Shown here in pieces: positions 44,914 to 54,095 of a stretch of 64,000 nt of DNA (within the stretch, counting starts at the first letter, position 1; the number at the start of each line of letters is the position of its first letter). The notes under the pieces were generated by a model that was given only the letters and a program-made list of their open reading frames with translations, made no database searches and was not told the DNA's origin. The stretch spans positions 1 through 64,000 of the forward strand of contig JBLMZI010000005.1 of NCBI GenBank assembly GCA_050258755.1. Direction: 5' to 3'. Origin of the DNA: JBLMZI01 sp050258755 (GTDB lineage Bacteria; Bacillota; Syntrophomonadia; Syntrophomonadales; DTU052). Made by a program: the position numbers and the translations under genes.

Positions 44914-46251
44914 ATGCGGATTGCCGTCTATTCACTGGGCTGCAAGGTCAATCAGGTGGAACTGGAAGCCGTTGAGGAAAGCTTTCGGCGCCAGGGCCAC
45001 GAGATGGTTGCCTACGATCAGCCTGCGGACGTTTATTTAATCAATACCTGTTCGGTAACCGGGACCGCGGACCGCAAATCGCGGGCCGCGATTCGGCGCG
45101 CCCGCCGGCGCAGCCCGGATGCAGTTGTGGCAGTAACCGGCTGTTTTGGCGATCTTGCGGCGCGCCGCGGATTCACCCCCGAGGGTGCTGATCTTGTCAT
45201 TCCCAATGCGCGCAAAGAAGACGCAGCCGATTGGATTCTTGCTTTTCTAGCCGGGCACGATCCGGCCTTGATGAATACGGATTCCGGTATAATGCTGCAC
45301 CCTCGCCGGATCGAATATGTCGAGCGCCATGCGCGAACCCGCGCTTTTGTAAAAATCCAGGACGGTTGTGAGAGCTTTTGCTCCTATTGCATTGTTCCCT
45401 ATGCCCGCGGCCGGGTGCGCAGCAAGCTTGCGGACGATATCCTTGCTGAAATCCGGAATTTGGTGGATCTCTCTTACCGGGAGATCGTGCTGACCGGGAT
45501 TCATATCGGGCAGTACGGCCGGGATCTGGACGGTTTGGAACTGAATGGCCTGCTTCGACGCATCTTTGACGAAGTACCTGGAAACTTCCGGCTCCGGCTC
45601 AGTTCACTGGAACCGCTGGAAGTAAAACCGGATCTGATTGCGCTGCTGCAGGACGAGCCAAGGCTGTGCCGGCATTTGCATATTCCGCTGCAAAGCGGCA
45701 GCGAAACGGTGCTTCGCCGGATGAACCGGCGCTATGGCGCGGCGGTTTATGCGGCGCTGCTTGAAGAGCTGGCTGGAACGATCCCGGGTATCGGGCTGAC
45801 CGCGGATGTGATGGTTGGTTTTCCAGGTGAGACGCCCGAAGAGTTCGGCGAGACCTGCGCCTTAATTGAGAAAAGCCCGCTTTCCGATTTACATGTGTTT
45901 CGCTATTCCCGGCGGCCTGGAACAGCCGCCGACCGGATGCCGGACCAGATCCCGGAAATGGTGAAAAACGAGCGCAGCCAGTTATTAATTGCGCTCGGAC
46001 GGCGAAAGCGCGAAACATTTCTGAATGAACTGCAGACCGCGGAAGCGGTGGTGCTGACCGAAGAGGAGGCCGCCGATGGCGTACTGGGTCTTACCGACAA
46101 CTATGTCCCGGTTTGCCTGGACCATGCGGCGGAGTTAAATACTTTCTACCGGGTCAGTCTGCTGGAACCGTCCGGCTTGAACGGCCAGGAAGCGGTGCTG
46201 CGGGCGCAGCGGAAAGAGCAGATCGAGCATATTAGCCGGTTAAGGCCTTGA
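44914..46251 (+). CDS. mtaB: tRNA (N6-threonylcarbamoyladenosine37) methylthiotransferase MtaB
   Basis: A 445-residue MiaB/MtaB-family enzyme. The N-terminal cluster cysteines lie in SLGCKVNQVE, INTCSVTG and VTGCFGD; the radical SAM cysteines are C152, C156 and C159 in GCESFCSYC. A C-terminal TRAM-like part follows. KVNQVE in the first motif and gene context (rsmE-mtaB) favour MtaB, which makes ms2t6A, over MiaB. ATG 44914 follows GGGGTGA. Confidence 0.92.
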   Translation: MRIAVYSLGCKVNQVELEAVEESFRRQGHEMVAYDQPADVYLINTCSVTGTADRKSRAAIRRARRRSPDAVVAVTGCFGDLAARRGFTPEGADLVIPNARKEDAADWILAFLAGHDPALMNTDSGIMLHPRRIEYVERHARTRAFVKIQDGCESFCSYCIVPYARGRVRSKLADDILAEIRNLVDLSYREIVLTGIHIGQYGRDLDGLELNGLLRRIFDEVPGNFRLRLSSLEPLEVKPDLIALLQDEPRLCRHLHIPLQSGSETVLRRMNRRYGAAVYAALLEELAGTIPGIGLTADVMVGFPGETPEEFGETCALIEKSPLSDLHVFRYSRRPGTAADRMPDQIPEMVKNERSQLLIALGRRKRETFLNELQTAEAVVLTEEEAADGVLGLTDNYVPVCLDHAAELNTFYRVSLLEPSGLNGQEAVLRAQRKEQIEHISRLRP

Positions 46252-46350
46252 AACCGTTGAATTTCTTGCGTTCACGGCCTGAAAAGGATTAGAATATAGG
46301 TACGGTTTTCTATGATACCGGTTTTTTCGCACGAAAAGGGGGTGAAGGTT

Positions 46351-46680
46351 TTGGGTGATTGCCTGTTTTGCAAGATCGTGAACAAAGAACTGCCATCCAG
46401 GGTGGTCTTTGAAGACGACCGCATCCTGGCGATTCATGATATCAATCCTTTAACTCCGGTTCATGTGCTTCTGATTTCGAAAGTCCACGTGGCCAGTCTC
46501 GAAGAAGTCACCGAGGATCATATGGGGCTGTTAGGTTATATCCAGTACCGGGCACGGGAGATTGCGCGCGAGCTTGGGCTCAATGGCAACTATCGAGTGA
46601 TGAACAACTGCGGCCCGGATGCCGGACAGACGGTATTTCACCTGCATTATCACCTCCTCGGAGGCGCCAAAATGGCTTGA
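46351..46680 (+). CDS. HIT family (Hint-like) nucleotide hydrolase
   Basis: A 109-residue histidine-triad protein. The N-terminal CLFCKIVNKELPS zinc-like start and the catalytic FHLHYHLLGG triad are intact. It is likely a purine nucleoside phosphoramidase. I chose TTG 46351, which follows AAGGGGGTGA, since it yields the usual short MGDCLFCKIV start; the ATG at 46312 adds 13 residues of low similarity. Confidence 0.92.
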   Translation: MGDCLFCKIVNKELPSRVVFEDDRILAIHDINPLTPVHVLLISKVHVASLEEVTEDHMGLLGYIQYRAREIARELGLNGNYRVMNNCGPDAGQTVFHLHYHLLGGAKMA

Positions 46681-46691
46681 TAAACGCCTCC

Positions 46692-46721
46692 TTGACGTCA
46701 GGCAGGCCAAACGAGTAAAAT
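46692..46721 (+). promoter_or_regulatory. Promoter of rpsU
   Basis: TTGACG, 18 bases, TAAAAT, about 45 bases before the rpsU start codon. Confidence 0.65.
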
Positions 46722-46765
46722 GAAACGGTGTGTTGAAACGGCTGTAACAGGGAGGGGGGAAATAC

Positions 46766-46948
46766 GTGAGCGAAGTCAAAGTCGGAAAGAACGAAACTCT
46801 GGACAGCGCACTGAAGAGATTTAAGCGCACCTGTCAGCGCTCTGGCATAATGAAAGATATCCGCAAACACGAGCATTATGAAAAACCGAGCGTCAGAAGG
46901 AAGAAGAAAGCGGAAGCGGCTCGGAAAAAGCGGAAAAAGTGGAGCTAG
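46766..46948 (+). CDS. rpsU: 30S ribosomal protein S21
   Basis: A 60-residue very basic protein with the S21 pattern EVKVGKNETLDSALKRFKR, a Cys-containing TCQRSGIMKD segment, and the KPSVRRKKKAEAARKKRKK tail. It helps 30S subunits engage the Shine-Dalgarno helix. The start is GTG with a strong GGAGGGGGG site. It has its own promoter and terminator. Confidence 0.96.
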   Translation: MSEVKVGKNETLDSALKRFKRTCQRSGIMKDIRKHEHYEKPSVRRKKKAEAARKKRKKWS

Positions 46949-46973
46949 AGCCACCTATTTAACAGCAAACCCG

Positions 46974-47009
46974 ACGGGCCTGATGCAAATCAGGCCCCGT
47001 TCATTTCTT
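46974..47009 (+). terminator. Terminator of rpsU
   Basis: ACGGGCCTGAT, loop GCAA, ATCAGGCCCCGT with one bulged C, then TTCATTTCTT. Confidence 0.75.
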
Positions 47010-47102
47010 AATCGGGAACACCGGCCTTTTTTCCCCGGTTGTTCGGTTTCTTTGGAGATGCTACAGTATAGTGAACACGGGCGATTACTGGAGGAATTTT
47101 TT

Positions 47103-47222
47103 ATGTCGTTAATGAACGGCGGAATGCAGAAACGAAATGCAAAGATCCTGGTTACTGTGTTAATCGGGCTTATTGTAGTCAGCTTTATGGCAACCATCAT
47201 CGTTCCCTTCTGGGCAGGCTAA
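47103..47222 (+). CDS. 39-residue single-pass membrane protein
   Basis: A short gene starting at ATG 47103 with GGAGG eight bases upstream. The protein is MSLMNGGMQKRNAKI followed by one membrane helix (LVTVLIGLIVVSFMATIIV) and PFWAG. Its basic pre-helix and size recall the tiny DUF4044/Prli42-type membrane proteins of Firmicutes, but that link is tentative. It is transcribed alone, bounded by terminators on both sides, and would be overlooked by a length cut-off. Confidence 0.7.
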   Translation: MSLMNGGMQKRNAKILVTVLIGLIVVSFMATIIVPFWAG

Positions 47223-47238
47223 GGCACCACACTGCACG

Positions 47239-47306
47239 AAAAGGGATCAGCCCTTTCAGGGCCGGCATTTTCCGGCTTTTGAAGGCTTGATCCCTTTTTT
47301 ATTTTG
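47239..47306 (+). terminator. Branched terminator after the small membrane protein
   Basis: An outer 11-base stem (AAAAGGGATCA/TGATCCCTTTT) encloses two small hairpins (GCCC-GGGC and CCGG-CCGG), then TTATTTTG: a three-way-junction terminator. Confidence 0.75.
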
Positions 47307-47361
47307 TGCTGTAGCGGGCTGATGCCGTTTTCGCCTCACCGCAGTGAACGGCGTGTTCTTT

Positions 47362-47390
47362 TCATGGATTGCACGGGAGCCGCATACAGT
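47362..47390 (+). promoter_or_regulatory. Putative sigma-E promoter of yqfCD
   Basis: TCATGGA, 14 bases, CATACAGT. The second box matches the sigma-E -10 consensus CATACAMT at seven of eight positions; the first is weaker. yqfC and yqfD belong to the sigma-E regulon in Bacillus, so the placement is sensible. Confidence 0.6.
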
Positions 47391-47415
47391 GTAAATGGAG
47401 CGAGGGGGTGCTCAC

Positions 47416-47700
47416 ATGTCCAAAAAAACGACAAACGAACGCATCGGCCGGGCGCTTTCAGATGTGCTGGACCTGCCGCGGGATCTCGTGTTGGATCTGC
47501 CGCGGGTAACGATGATTGGCCAACACGATTTTCATATCGAAAAACACCGCGGTCTGATGGAATATGAAACGAATCTGGTGCGCATCAGCTTGGCCCGTGG
47601 ATACCTTGAAATTGAAGGGGAGGAGCTTGAAATCCGGTTCATCATGCAGGATGAGCTGAGTATTTCAGGGCTGATTCGAAATCTTCGATTTGTGGAGTAA
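47416..47700 (+). CDS. yqfC: Sporulation protein YqfC
   Basis: A 94-residue YabP/YqfC-family protein. The family core LDLPRVTMIGQHDFHIEKHRG and the ending IRFIMQDELSISGLI are clear. ATG 47416 has GAGGGGGTG upstream; the in-frame ATG at 47395 overlaps the promoter. Always paired with yqfD in spore formers; its exact role in sporulation is not known. Confidence 0.92.
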   Translation: MSKKTTNERIGRALSDVLDLPRDLVLDLPRVTMIGQHDFHIEKHRGLMEYETNLVRISLARGYLEIEGEELEIRFIMQDELSISGLIRNLRFVE

Positions 47701-47720
47701 AAGGAGCGAAAGAATCAGCT

Positions 47721-48992
47721 ATGCGATGGAACCGGTGGCTCGATTATATCGGCGGACTGGTAACGGTTCGCATTCGGGGAAGTTACCCGGAGCGAATGAT
47801 TAACCTTGCTCTGGCCCGGGGAATTCTGCTTTCCCGGGTTCGCCGCGACGGCCAGGGGCTGACCGTCACCTTGCGCACAACTGGATACAAGGCCCTGCGG
47901 AATATTGCTGACGATGCGTCCTATGAATTGGATGTGGTCGAGCAGGAAGGCCTGCCGTTTTACCGGCAGGTTTTAGCGCGGCGATGGATGGCAGCCGTGG
48001 GTGGGGTGCTGTTTGTTCTGGCGCTCTACACCCTGTCTTCCATGGTCTGGTACGTCGGCGTCAGCGGCGCCAAGCGGATCCCGCCGGAGCGGATTCAGGC
48101 GGTGGCGGCGCGCAGTGGCCTTCACGAGCGGGTCTGGAAAGCCAATGTAAAGAAATCGGCCGTGGAACAGCAAATTCTGCAGGAGCTGCCCGAACTCTCG
48201 TACGCCGAGGTGGATATCCGCGGGGTCGGGGTGACGATACGGGTGGTTGAAAAGATACTGCCCGATGATTATGTGGGGCTTGCCAGCCATCTTGTGTCCA
48301 ATAAATCCGGACAGGTGGAAGACGTTCTGGTCCTTGAAGGGGAACCTCTGGTGCAGCGTGACGATCCCATCAAACCGGGAACCATTTTGATCTCAGGCAT
48401 TGTCTATGCGCAGCCCGGTCCAGACGGCGAAATCATCCCGGAGCTTTCGGCCGATGGCGGCATCGCTGAACCGCCGGCGCCGCGCCTGGTACGGGCCCAG
48501 GGCGTGGTGCGGGCCCGAATTGTTTATGAGGGATATGGTGAGCAGGTGCTGACCGAAAGACAATACGATTTAACCGGCCGGAAAATGGAAAGACTGACCA
48601 TAAACAGCGGGATATTGCGTTTTAATCTATGGCGCAGCCACCCGCCTTTTCGCCATTTCAGGCAGAAAAACCAGATTCGGCGTGTATCAACGCCCTGGGG
48701 CGATCTGAAGCTTGGTTGGAGCGTTTTTGAAGAAGTTCGGGTTCGGAAAATGGATTATTCGCGGCAGCAGGCCCTGGAAAAGGCCAAGGAAAATGCTATG
48801 CGCGATTTAAAACGGCAGATTACAGGGGCTGAACGGATCGTTGACACCAGGGTAACCGCGATTGCTTCGCCCGGTGATGATATCATCCGAGTCAAAGCCA
48901 TTGCCGAAGTGATTGAACGGGTTGGTCAGCCCCAGCCGCTGGCCGCAGAAGAACTTGCGGAATCCGGGCCGGAACGACACAAATCCCAATAA
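47721..48992 (+). CDS. yqfD: Sporulation protein YqfD
   Basis: A 423-residue membrane protein with one clear membrane helix (about 88-113) after a cytoplasmic-like N-terminus and a large outer domain. Characteristic parts are GGLVTVRIRGSYPERMINLA, the FtsQ/POTRA-like segment GVSGAKRIPPERIQ, and the C-terminal SRQQALEKAKENAM. It follows yqfC by 20 bases in the likely sigma-E transcript. Its biochemical function is unknown. Confidence 0.92.
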   Translation: MRWNRWLDYIGGLVTVRIRGSYPERMINLALARGILLSRVRRDGQGLTVTLRTTGYKALRNIADDASYELDVVEQEGLPFYRQVLARRWMAAVGGVLFVLALYTLSSMVWYVGVSGAKRIPPERIQAVAARSGLHERVWKANVKKSAVEQQILQELPELSYAEVDIRGVGVTIRVVEKILPDDYVGLASHLVSNKSGQVEDVLVLEGEPLVQRDDPIKPGTILISGIVYAQPGPDGEIIPELSADGGIAEPPAPRLVRAQGVVRARIVYEGYGEQVLTERQYDLTGRKMERLTINSGILRFNLWRSHPPFRHFRQKNQIRRVSTPWGDLKLGWSVFEEVRVRKMDYSRQQALEKAKENAMRDLKRQITGAERIVDTRVTAIASPGDDIIRVKAIAEVIERVGQPQPLAAEELAESGPERHKSQ

Positions 48993-49048
48993 ATCGGCAG
49001 AGTCATCGTCGAAAATAGTCTAATCGCCCATATTATGGGAGCACCAAA

Positions 49049-49077
49049 GAGACATCCGGTGATACATATGCTATAAT
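49049..49077 (+). promoter_or_regulatory. Extended -10 promoter before phoH
   Basis: A perfect TATAAT at 49072-49077 preceded by TG one base away (extended -10); the -35 box is weak (GAGACA at 17 bases). It likely drives the phoH-to-recO run. Confidence 0.75.
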
Positions 49078-49116
49078 AGCTAGGAAAAGTAACGCCTCGT
49101 ACGGAGGAAGAATTCC

Positions 49117-50094
49117 TTGTCGGTCACAGAACAAAAGATCTCGATTGGAGACAACCTCGACGCCGCAATTTTTTTCGGCGCTAACGATGAAAATTTTAAA
49201 AAGATGGTCGATCTCCTGGATGCGGAAGTCTTCGCCCGCGGGGGTGAGATTAGCATTCGGGGGGATGACAAGGCTGTGGATGAAGCGGTCGCGCTGGTTC
49301 ACAGCCTGCTTGACGTCGTGAAAAGCGAGCGGGCTTTAACCGCAACCGATATCCAATATGCCTATTCGCTGGTCCAAAAGGGGGAGCGGGTTCGGCATTC
49401 CGATTTGGTTTCCGGTCCGATTCTCACCACCACGCGCGGCAAGGCGGTAAAGGCAAAAACGCTGGGACAAAAACGGTATGTTCAATCCATTGCGGACAAC
49501 GATATCGTTTTTGCGATTGGCCCGGCCGGTACCGGAAAAACCTATCTAGCGGTCGTTATGGCGGTCCGCGCCCTGCGCAATAAGGAAGTCAACCGGATTA
49601 TCCTGGTGCGGCCGGCCGTAGAAGCCGGTGAGAAACTAGGTTTTCTGCCGGGTGACCTTATCGAAAAAGTGAACCCGTATTTACGGCCGCTTTATGATGG
49701 CCTGTTTGACGTCCTGGGATTTGAGGTCGCGCAGCGATATATGGAGAAAAACACCATCGAGGTGGCACCGCTGGCATATATGCGCGGGCGAACCTTGAAT
49801 GACGCGTTTATTATTCTGGATGAGGCCCAAAACACAACGCCGCAGCAGATGAAAATGTTCTTAACCCGGCTTGGTTTCAGTTCCAAGGCTGTGATTACCG
49901 GGGACGTGACCCAGGTGGATTTGCCGAAGGATAATTTCTCAGGGTTGATCGAAATCCAGAAGATCCTGAAAGGGATCGAAGGAATTGGCTTTGAGTACCT
50001 GACACCGGAGGATGTGGTGCGCCACCCGCTGGTCCAGAAGATTATTCACGCGTACGAGGCGTACGAGCTGGCAAACCCGGATTCTAAAGCCTGA
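49117..50094 (+). CDS. phoH: PhoH-family ATPase (PhoH/YbeZ type)
   Basis: A 325-residue PhoH-like P-loop ATPase. A KH-like N-terminal domain (1-85) precedes the ATPase with Walker A GPAGTGKT (K141) and Walker B IILDEAQN. The neighbour ybeY and this protein together are linked to rRNA maturation and ribosome quality control. The start is TTG with GGAGGAAG upstream. Confidence 0.93.
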   Translation: MSVTEQKISIGDNLDAAIFFGANDENFKKMVDLLDAEVFARGGEISIRGDDKAVDEAVALVHSLLDVVKSERALTATDIQYAYSLVQKGERVRHSDLVSGPILTTTRGKAVKAKTLGQKRYVQSIADNDIVFAIGPAGTGKTYLAVVMAVRALRNKEVNRIILVRPAVEAGEKLGFLPGDLIEKVNPYLRPLYDGLFDVLGFEVAQRYMEKNTIEVAPLAYMRGRTLNDAFIILDEAQNTTPQQMKMFLTRLGFSSKAVITGDVTQVDLPKDNFSGLIEIQKILKGIEGIGFEYLTPEDVVRHPLVQKIIHAYEAYELANPDSKA

Positions 50095-50111
50095 CGGGAG
50101 ATCGGTCAAAT

Positions 50112-52298
50112 ATGGCACCTGGTATTGTGGATCGCATTAAAATCAGTCTTACGCAGGGTTGGACCCGGTGGATTCTTGCTTATGCCGGATTCTACCTGCT
50201 GGTGACGTTTATTCTCTTTTCCAACTTTACCGGACAGGTGAACCTGACGCCGGGAAATCCAAGCAAGACCACAATCACTTCACCACGCACCGCATTGATC
50301 ATCGACGAAGCCAAAACCCGCCAGCTTCAGGCCGCTGCGGCCAGCAAAGTTCAGAAAGTCTATGAGGAAAACCGGAACGCACTCAATATTACTCAAAAAG
50401 GAATCGGCGATTTCTTTGCCCAGATCAGCCTGGTTAAGAATATGAAAGGCCTTTCCGCATTGGAAAGGCAGCGCAAAATACAGGATCTGCTGGACCGCCG
50501 GGTTCAGGAGAAGAACGTGACCGGGTTTGATACTATTGCTATGGCCGGCTATCTGGAATCCGCCACCCAGCATGACGTGCAGAGCATGCGGGAAGCTGCC
50601 ACACAGGTGACGAGGAACCTGATGGCGCAGGCCATTACCGATGAGTCCCTGCCGCAGGTTATTGCCGAAGTGCCATTCCGGGTTAAGACCCTCGGACTGG
50701 CTGAGCAGGCGGACAAAACGGTCGAAATCAGTGTATCCACTAATCTGGTTGCCAATTTAAGCTTTAACCGGGCGGCGACCCAGCGTAATATTGACAGCGC
50801 CCGGAATGAAGTCGTTCCGGTGCAGCGTACGATTAAACAAAATGAAGCCATCGTGCGCGAAGGGGAAATAATAACCCAGCAGCATATCGAGATACTTCGC
50901 CAACTAGGGGTTCAGTCGGAGGACAATGCCCGCTGGAGCACCCTGGCCGGCAGCGGGCTGATCGTCGCGATCTTTATGTTCCTTTCGACGGTCTTTATCC
51001 GGCGGTATAACCGCAAGGTTTTCAAGCAGGACCGGCTGATGATGCTGCTGGGTCTGGTGTTTGTGATTATTCTGGCCTTTGCCAAGGCGTTTGTGGTCCT
51101 GAAAATCGCCGACCGACCGGAAATTACCAACCTGATGGGCCTTTTGATTCCGGTTGCGGCTGGCTCGATGCTGGTTGCCATTTTGTTAAACCAGAATCTC
51201 GGATATTTGTTTACCATCGCGATGTCCTTCTGTGTCGGACTTTTGACGCCCGGCGATCCCATGACGTTTGTCATCACCGCGTTCGTCAGCGGGTCGGTCG
51301 GAGTGTTCTGGGTCACCCGGCTTCACCATTCCGGGGATTTGGCTAAATCGGCCTTGTATATCTCTGGCGTGAATGTGATAATCATTGTCACCATGTCGCT
51401 GGTTCGCCCGGGCGATTTGCAGAATTTACTGGGCATGGCCCTGGTCCTGGGCATCCTAAACGGATTCCTTTCCGCGATTTTGACCATCGGTCTGCTGCCT
51501 TACCTGGAAACCCTGTTTTCCATCACAAGTATGATCAAGCTGCTTGAATTGGCCAACCCAAATCAACGAATTTTGAAACGGCTGCTGTTGGAAGCCCCGG
51601 GCACGTATCACCACAGCATCATGGTCGGCAATCTGGCTGAGACAGCAGCGGAAACCGTCGGCGCACAGCCGCTGGTGGTTCGGGTCGGCGCCTACTACCA
51701 CGATATTGGCAAGCTGAAGCGGCCGTATTTCTTCGTGGAAAACCAGCATGGCAACGAAAATCCGCATGAAAAGATCGCCCCGAGTCTCAGTTCGCTGATC
51801 ATTACCTGTCATATCAAGGATGGGATCGAATTGGCGACCGAAAATCGACTGCCGCAGATCATCAAAGATTTTATTGAGCAACACCATGGCACCAGTCTGA
51901 TAAAATACTTTTACAGCCGTGCACTGGAAGAGGACAAACAGGGTGTGGTGAGCGAGGAGACCTTCCGGTATGAAGGGCCCAAACCCCAGACCAAGGAAGC
52001 GGCGCTGGTGATGCTGGCGGACTCCGTAGAAGCGGCGGTCCGCTCGTTGGCCGATCCCACACCGGGCAAAATTGAAGGCACGGTCCGTAAAATTATTAAA
52101 GACAAACTGTATGACGGCCAACTGGAAGAGTCCAATTTAACCTTCCGCGATTTAAATACGATTGCGGAACGGTTTTCCAAGGTCCTGGCCGGCATCTACC
52201 ATAACCGGATCGAGTATCCGGAAACCATCGCGAGGGAAATTGAGAAAAGGGGAGACAACCTTGAGGATCTCGATCGTAAACCAGCAGACAACCCATAA
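50112..52298 (+). CDS. yqfF: 7TM-HD phosphodiesterase (PgpH/YqfF family, cyclic-di-AMP)
   Basis: A 728-residue membrane protein: one N-terminal helix (about 20-38), an extracellular domain (40-270), about six to seven helices (275-475), then a cytoplasmic HD phosphohydrolase. HD residues are in YHHSIMVGNLAE, YYHDIGKLKRP (H530, D531), ENPHEK, IEQHHGTS and MLADSVEAAVRS. Family members hydrolyse c-di-AMP. It overlaps ybeY by 38 bases. Confidence 0.93.
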   Translation: MAPGIVDRIKISLTQGWTRWILAYAGFYLLVTFILFSNFTGQVNLTPGNPSKTTITSPRTALIIDEAKTRQLQAAAASKVQKVYEENRNALNITQKGIGDFFAQISLVKNMKGLSALERQRKIQDLLDRRVQEKNVTGFDTIAMAGYLESATQHDVQSMREAATQVTRNLMAQAITDESLPQVIAEVPFRVKTLGLAEQADKTVEISVSTNLVANLSFNRAATQRNIDSARNEVVPVQRTIKQNEAIVREGEIITQQHIEILRQLGVQSEDNARWSTLAGSGLIVAIFMFLSTVFIRRYNRKVFKQDRLMMLLGLVFVIILAFAKAFVVLKIADRPEITNLMGLLIPVAAGSMLVAILLNQNLGYLFTIAMSFCVGLLTPGDPMTFVITAFVSGSVGVFWVTRLHHSGDLAKSALYISGVNVIIIVTMSLVRPGDLQNLLGMALVLGILNGFLSAILTIGLLPYLETLFSITSMIKLLELANPNQRILKRLLLEAPGTYHHSIMVGNLAETAAETVGAQPLVVRVGAYYHDIGKLKRPYFFVENQHGNENPHEKIAPSLSSLIITCHIKDGIELATENRLPQIIKDFIEQHHGTSLIKYFYSRALEEDKQGVVSEETFRYEGPKPQTKEAALVMLADSVEAAVRSLADPTPGKIEGTVRKIIKDKLYDGQLEESNLTFRDLNTIAERFSKVLAGIYHNRIEYPETIAREIEKRGDNLEDLDRKPADNP

Positions 52299-52731
52299 AT
52301 GGGACAAAGCATGGGAAACACTAATTCGAAAGAGCCTCAACCACGTTGGCAAGCTGCGCAAATTGCCCCCGGGGATGGAGGTTAATGTCGTTTTGGTTGA
52401 CGGCCATTACATTCAGGAACTGAATTATATCTACCGCGGCGTGGACCGGCCGACCGATGTGCTTTCCTTTGCAATCACCGAAACCGGTGAGGCTGAGCCG
52501 GACTATGAAATGCCGGAACCGGATAAGATGCTGGGCGATATCGTAATCTGCCTGGATATTGCGCAGAATCAGGCCGCCGATTATGGGCACTCCATCGAGC
52601 GGGAGTTAGCGTTTCTTTCGGTTCATGGGATGCTTCATCTACTGGGGTACGACCATGAAGAAGAAGGGGAACGCCAGCTGATGCGTTCACTGGAGGACAA
52701 AATTATGGAAGAGATCGGCCTGTCGCGCTAG
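52261..52731 (+). CDS. ybeY: Endoribonuclease YbeY (rRNA maturation factor)
   Basis: A 156-residue zinc-dependent protein with the motif HGMLHLLGYDHEEEGE (H122, H126, H132) and RPTDVLSFA. It acts in 16S rRNA 3'-end maturation and 70S quality control. The start is TTG 52261 with AAGGGGAG upstream, giving MRISIVNQQ; the longer frame from 52162 lies wholly in the yqfF coding region. Confidence 0.94.
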   Translation: MRISIVNQQTTHKWDKAWETLIRKSLNHVGKLRKLPPGMEVNVVLVDGHYIQELNYIYRGVDRPTDVLSFAITETGEAEPDYEMPEPDKMLGDIVICLDIAQNQAADYGHSIERELAFLSVHGMLHLLGYDHEEEGERQLMRSLEDKIMEEIGLSR

Positions 52732-52765
52732 TGGCCGCTGATGAATAATCTTTAGGGAGATTACC

Positions 52766-53152
52766 ATGCAAACGCAGATCGACGACCTGCTCAGCCAGGC
52801 CCTGAAGGCCCGCACCAACGCCTATATGCCCTACTCCAACTTCGCGGTCGGCGCCGCGCTGGAATGTGCCGACGGCACCATTTACACCGGATGCAATATC
52901 GAAAATGCTTCGTTTGGACTCACCCTGTGCGCTGAGCGGGTTGCGCTGCTGAAAGCGGTTTCGGAAGGACAGCGTTTGCTGACCAGAATCCTGGTCGTTG
53001 CCGATGAGGAACCGGTCATGCCGTGCGGTGCCTGCCTGCAGGTTTTACTGGAATTCGCGCCGGAAATCACGGTGATTTGCGCCGGACTCGGCGGGAAAGT
53101 GGAAATGTACCGGCTGCAGGATCTGCTGCCGCACAGTTTTTCCCTCAAATAA
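52766..53152 (+). CDS. cdd: Cytidine deaminase
   Basis: A 128-residue homotetrameric-type cytidine deaminase. Zinc ligands are C55 (with the catalytic E57) in CAERVAL and C87/C90 in PCGAC. YMPYSNFAVGAAL supplies the substrate pocket. It converts cytidine and deoxycytidine to uridine forms. It lies between ybeY and era, its usual Firmicute position, and matches deoC two genes on as part of nucleoside salvage. Confidence 0.96.
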   Translation: MQTQIDDLLSQALKARTNAYMPYSNFAVGAALECADGTIYTGCNIENASFGLTLCAERVALLKAVSEGQRLLTRILVVADEEPVMPCGACLQVLLEFAPEITVICAGLGGKVEMYRLQDLLPHSFSLK

Positions 53153-53168
53153 ACTAGGGGGCTTTTCA

Positions 53169-54056
53169 TTGAATACAAAATCGGGTTTTATCAGCATCGT
53201 CGGGAGACCGAATGTGGGAAAATCGACCTTGCTGAACAGTATACTGGGACAAAAAATTGCGATTGTGTCCGATAAACCGCAGACCACGCGGAACCGGATT
53301 CAGGGCATTCATACGACTGAACGCGGTCAGATCATCTTCATTGATACGCCGGGGCTGCACAAACCCAAACACCGGCTGGGCGAGTATATGGTGAATGCGA
53401 CCAACAGCACCCTGCGTGAAGTCGATTTGATTCTTTACGTGGTGGACGCGACCTGCCCGCCCGGGCCTGCCGAGGAAGCGATTGTCCGGATGCTTGAAGG
53501 ACTTGGCGTTCCGGTATTCCTGGTGATAAACAAGATTGATTTGGTCGGGGAAACGATTCTTACCGATCATCGCCAGCGCTATGCCTGTAAGATGAACTAT
53601 GTGAATCAGATCGAGATTTCGGCTGAAAATGGCACCCATGTGAATGAATTGATCGAGCGGCTGTTTGACGCGCTTCCGGAGGGACCGATCTATTACCCGG
53701 AGGATGATATTACCGATCAGCCCGAACGGTTTCTGGTTGGGGAATACATTCGGGAGAAGGCCCTGCGGCTGACTCATGACGAGGTGCCGCACTCGATTGC
53801 AGTGGAGATTGAAGCCTTTGAGGAGCGCCCGAATGGAAAAGTCTACATCCGGGCGGCCATTTATACCGAGCGGGAAACCCAAAAGGGAATCATGATCGGG
53901 AAGAATGGCGCGATGCTGAAAAAGATCGGGGCGCTGGCCCGTCATGACATGGAAGAGCTGCTGGGCTGTTCAGTGTACTTGGAACTCTGGGTAAAAGTGC
54001 GCAAGGACTGGCGGAATAACGAAGCCCAGCTGCGCAATCTTGGATACACGCCGTAA
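53169..54056 (+). CDS. era: GTPase Era
   Basis: A 295-residue GTPase plus KH domain that binds the 3' end of 16S rRNA during 30S assembly. G motifs: GRPNVGKST (12-20), the QTTRNRI switch, DTPG and NKID. The C-terminal KH region closes with VKVRKDWRNNEAQLRNLGY. The start is TTG, with AGGGGG seven bases upstream. Confidence 0.96.
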   Translation: MNTKSGFISIVGRPNVGKSTLLNSILGQKIAIVSDKPQTTRNRIQGIHTTERGQIIFIDTPGLHKPKHRLGEYMVNATNSTLREVDLILYVVDATCPPGPAEEAIVRMLEGLGVPVFLVINKIDLVGETILTDHRQRYACKMNYVNQIEISAENGTHVNELIERLFDALPEGPIYYPEDDITDQPERFLVGEYIREKALRLTHDEVPHSIAVEIEAFEERPNGKVYIRAAIYTERETQKGIMIGKNGAMLKKIGALARHDMEELLGCSVYLELWVKVRKDWRNNEAQLRNLGYTP

Positions 54057-54095
54057 CAAGGCCGAATGAACTGGGTGTAAAGGGGGTACCGGAAC

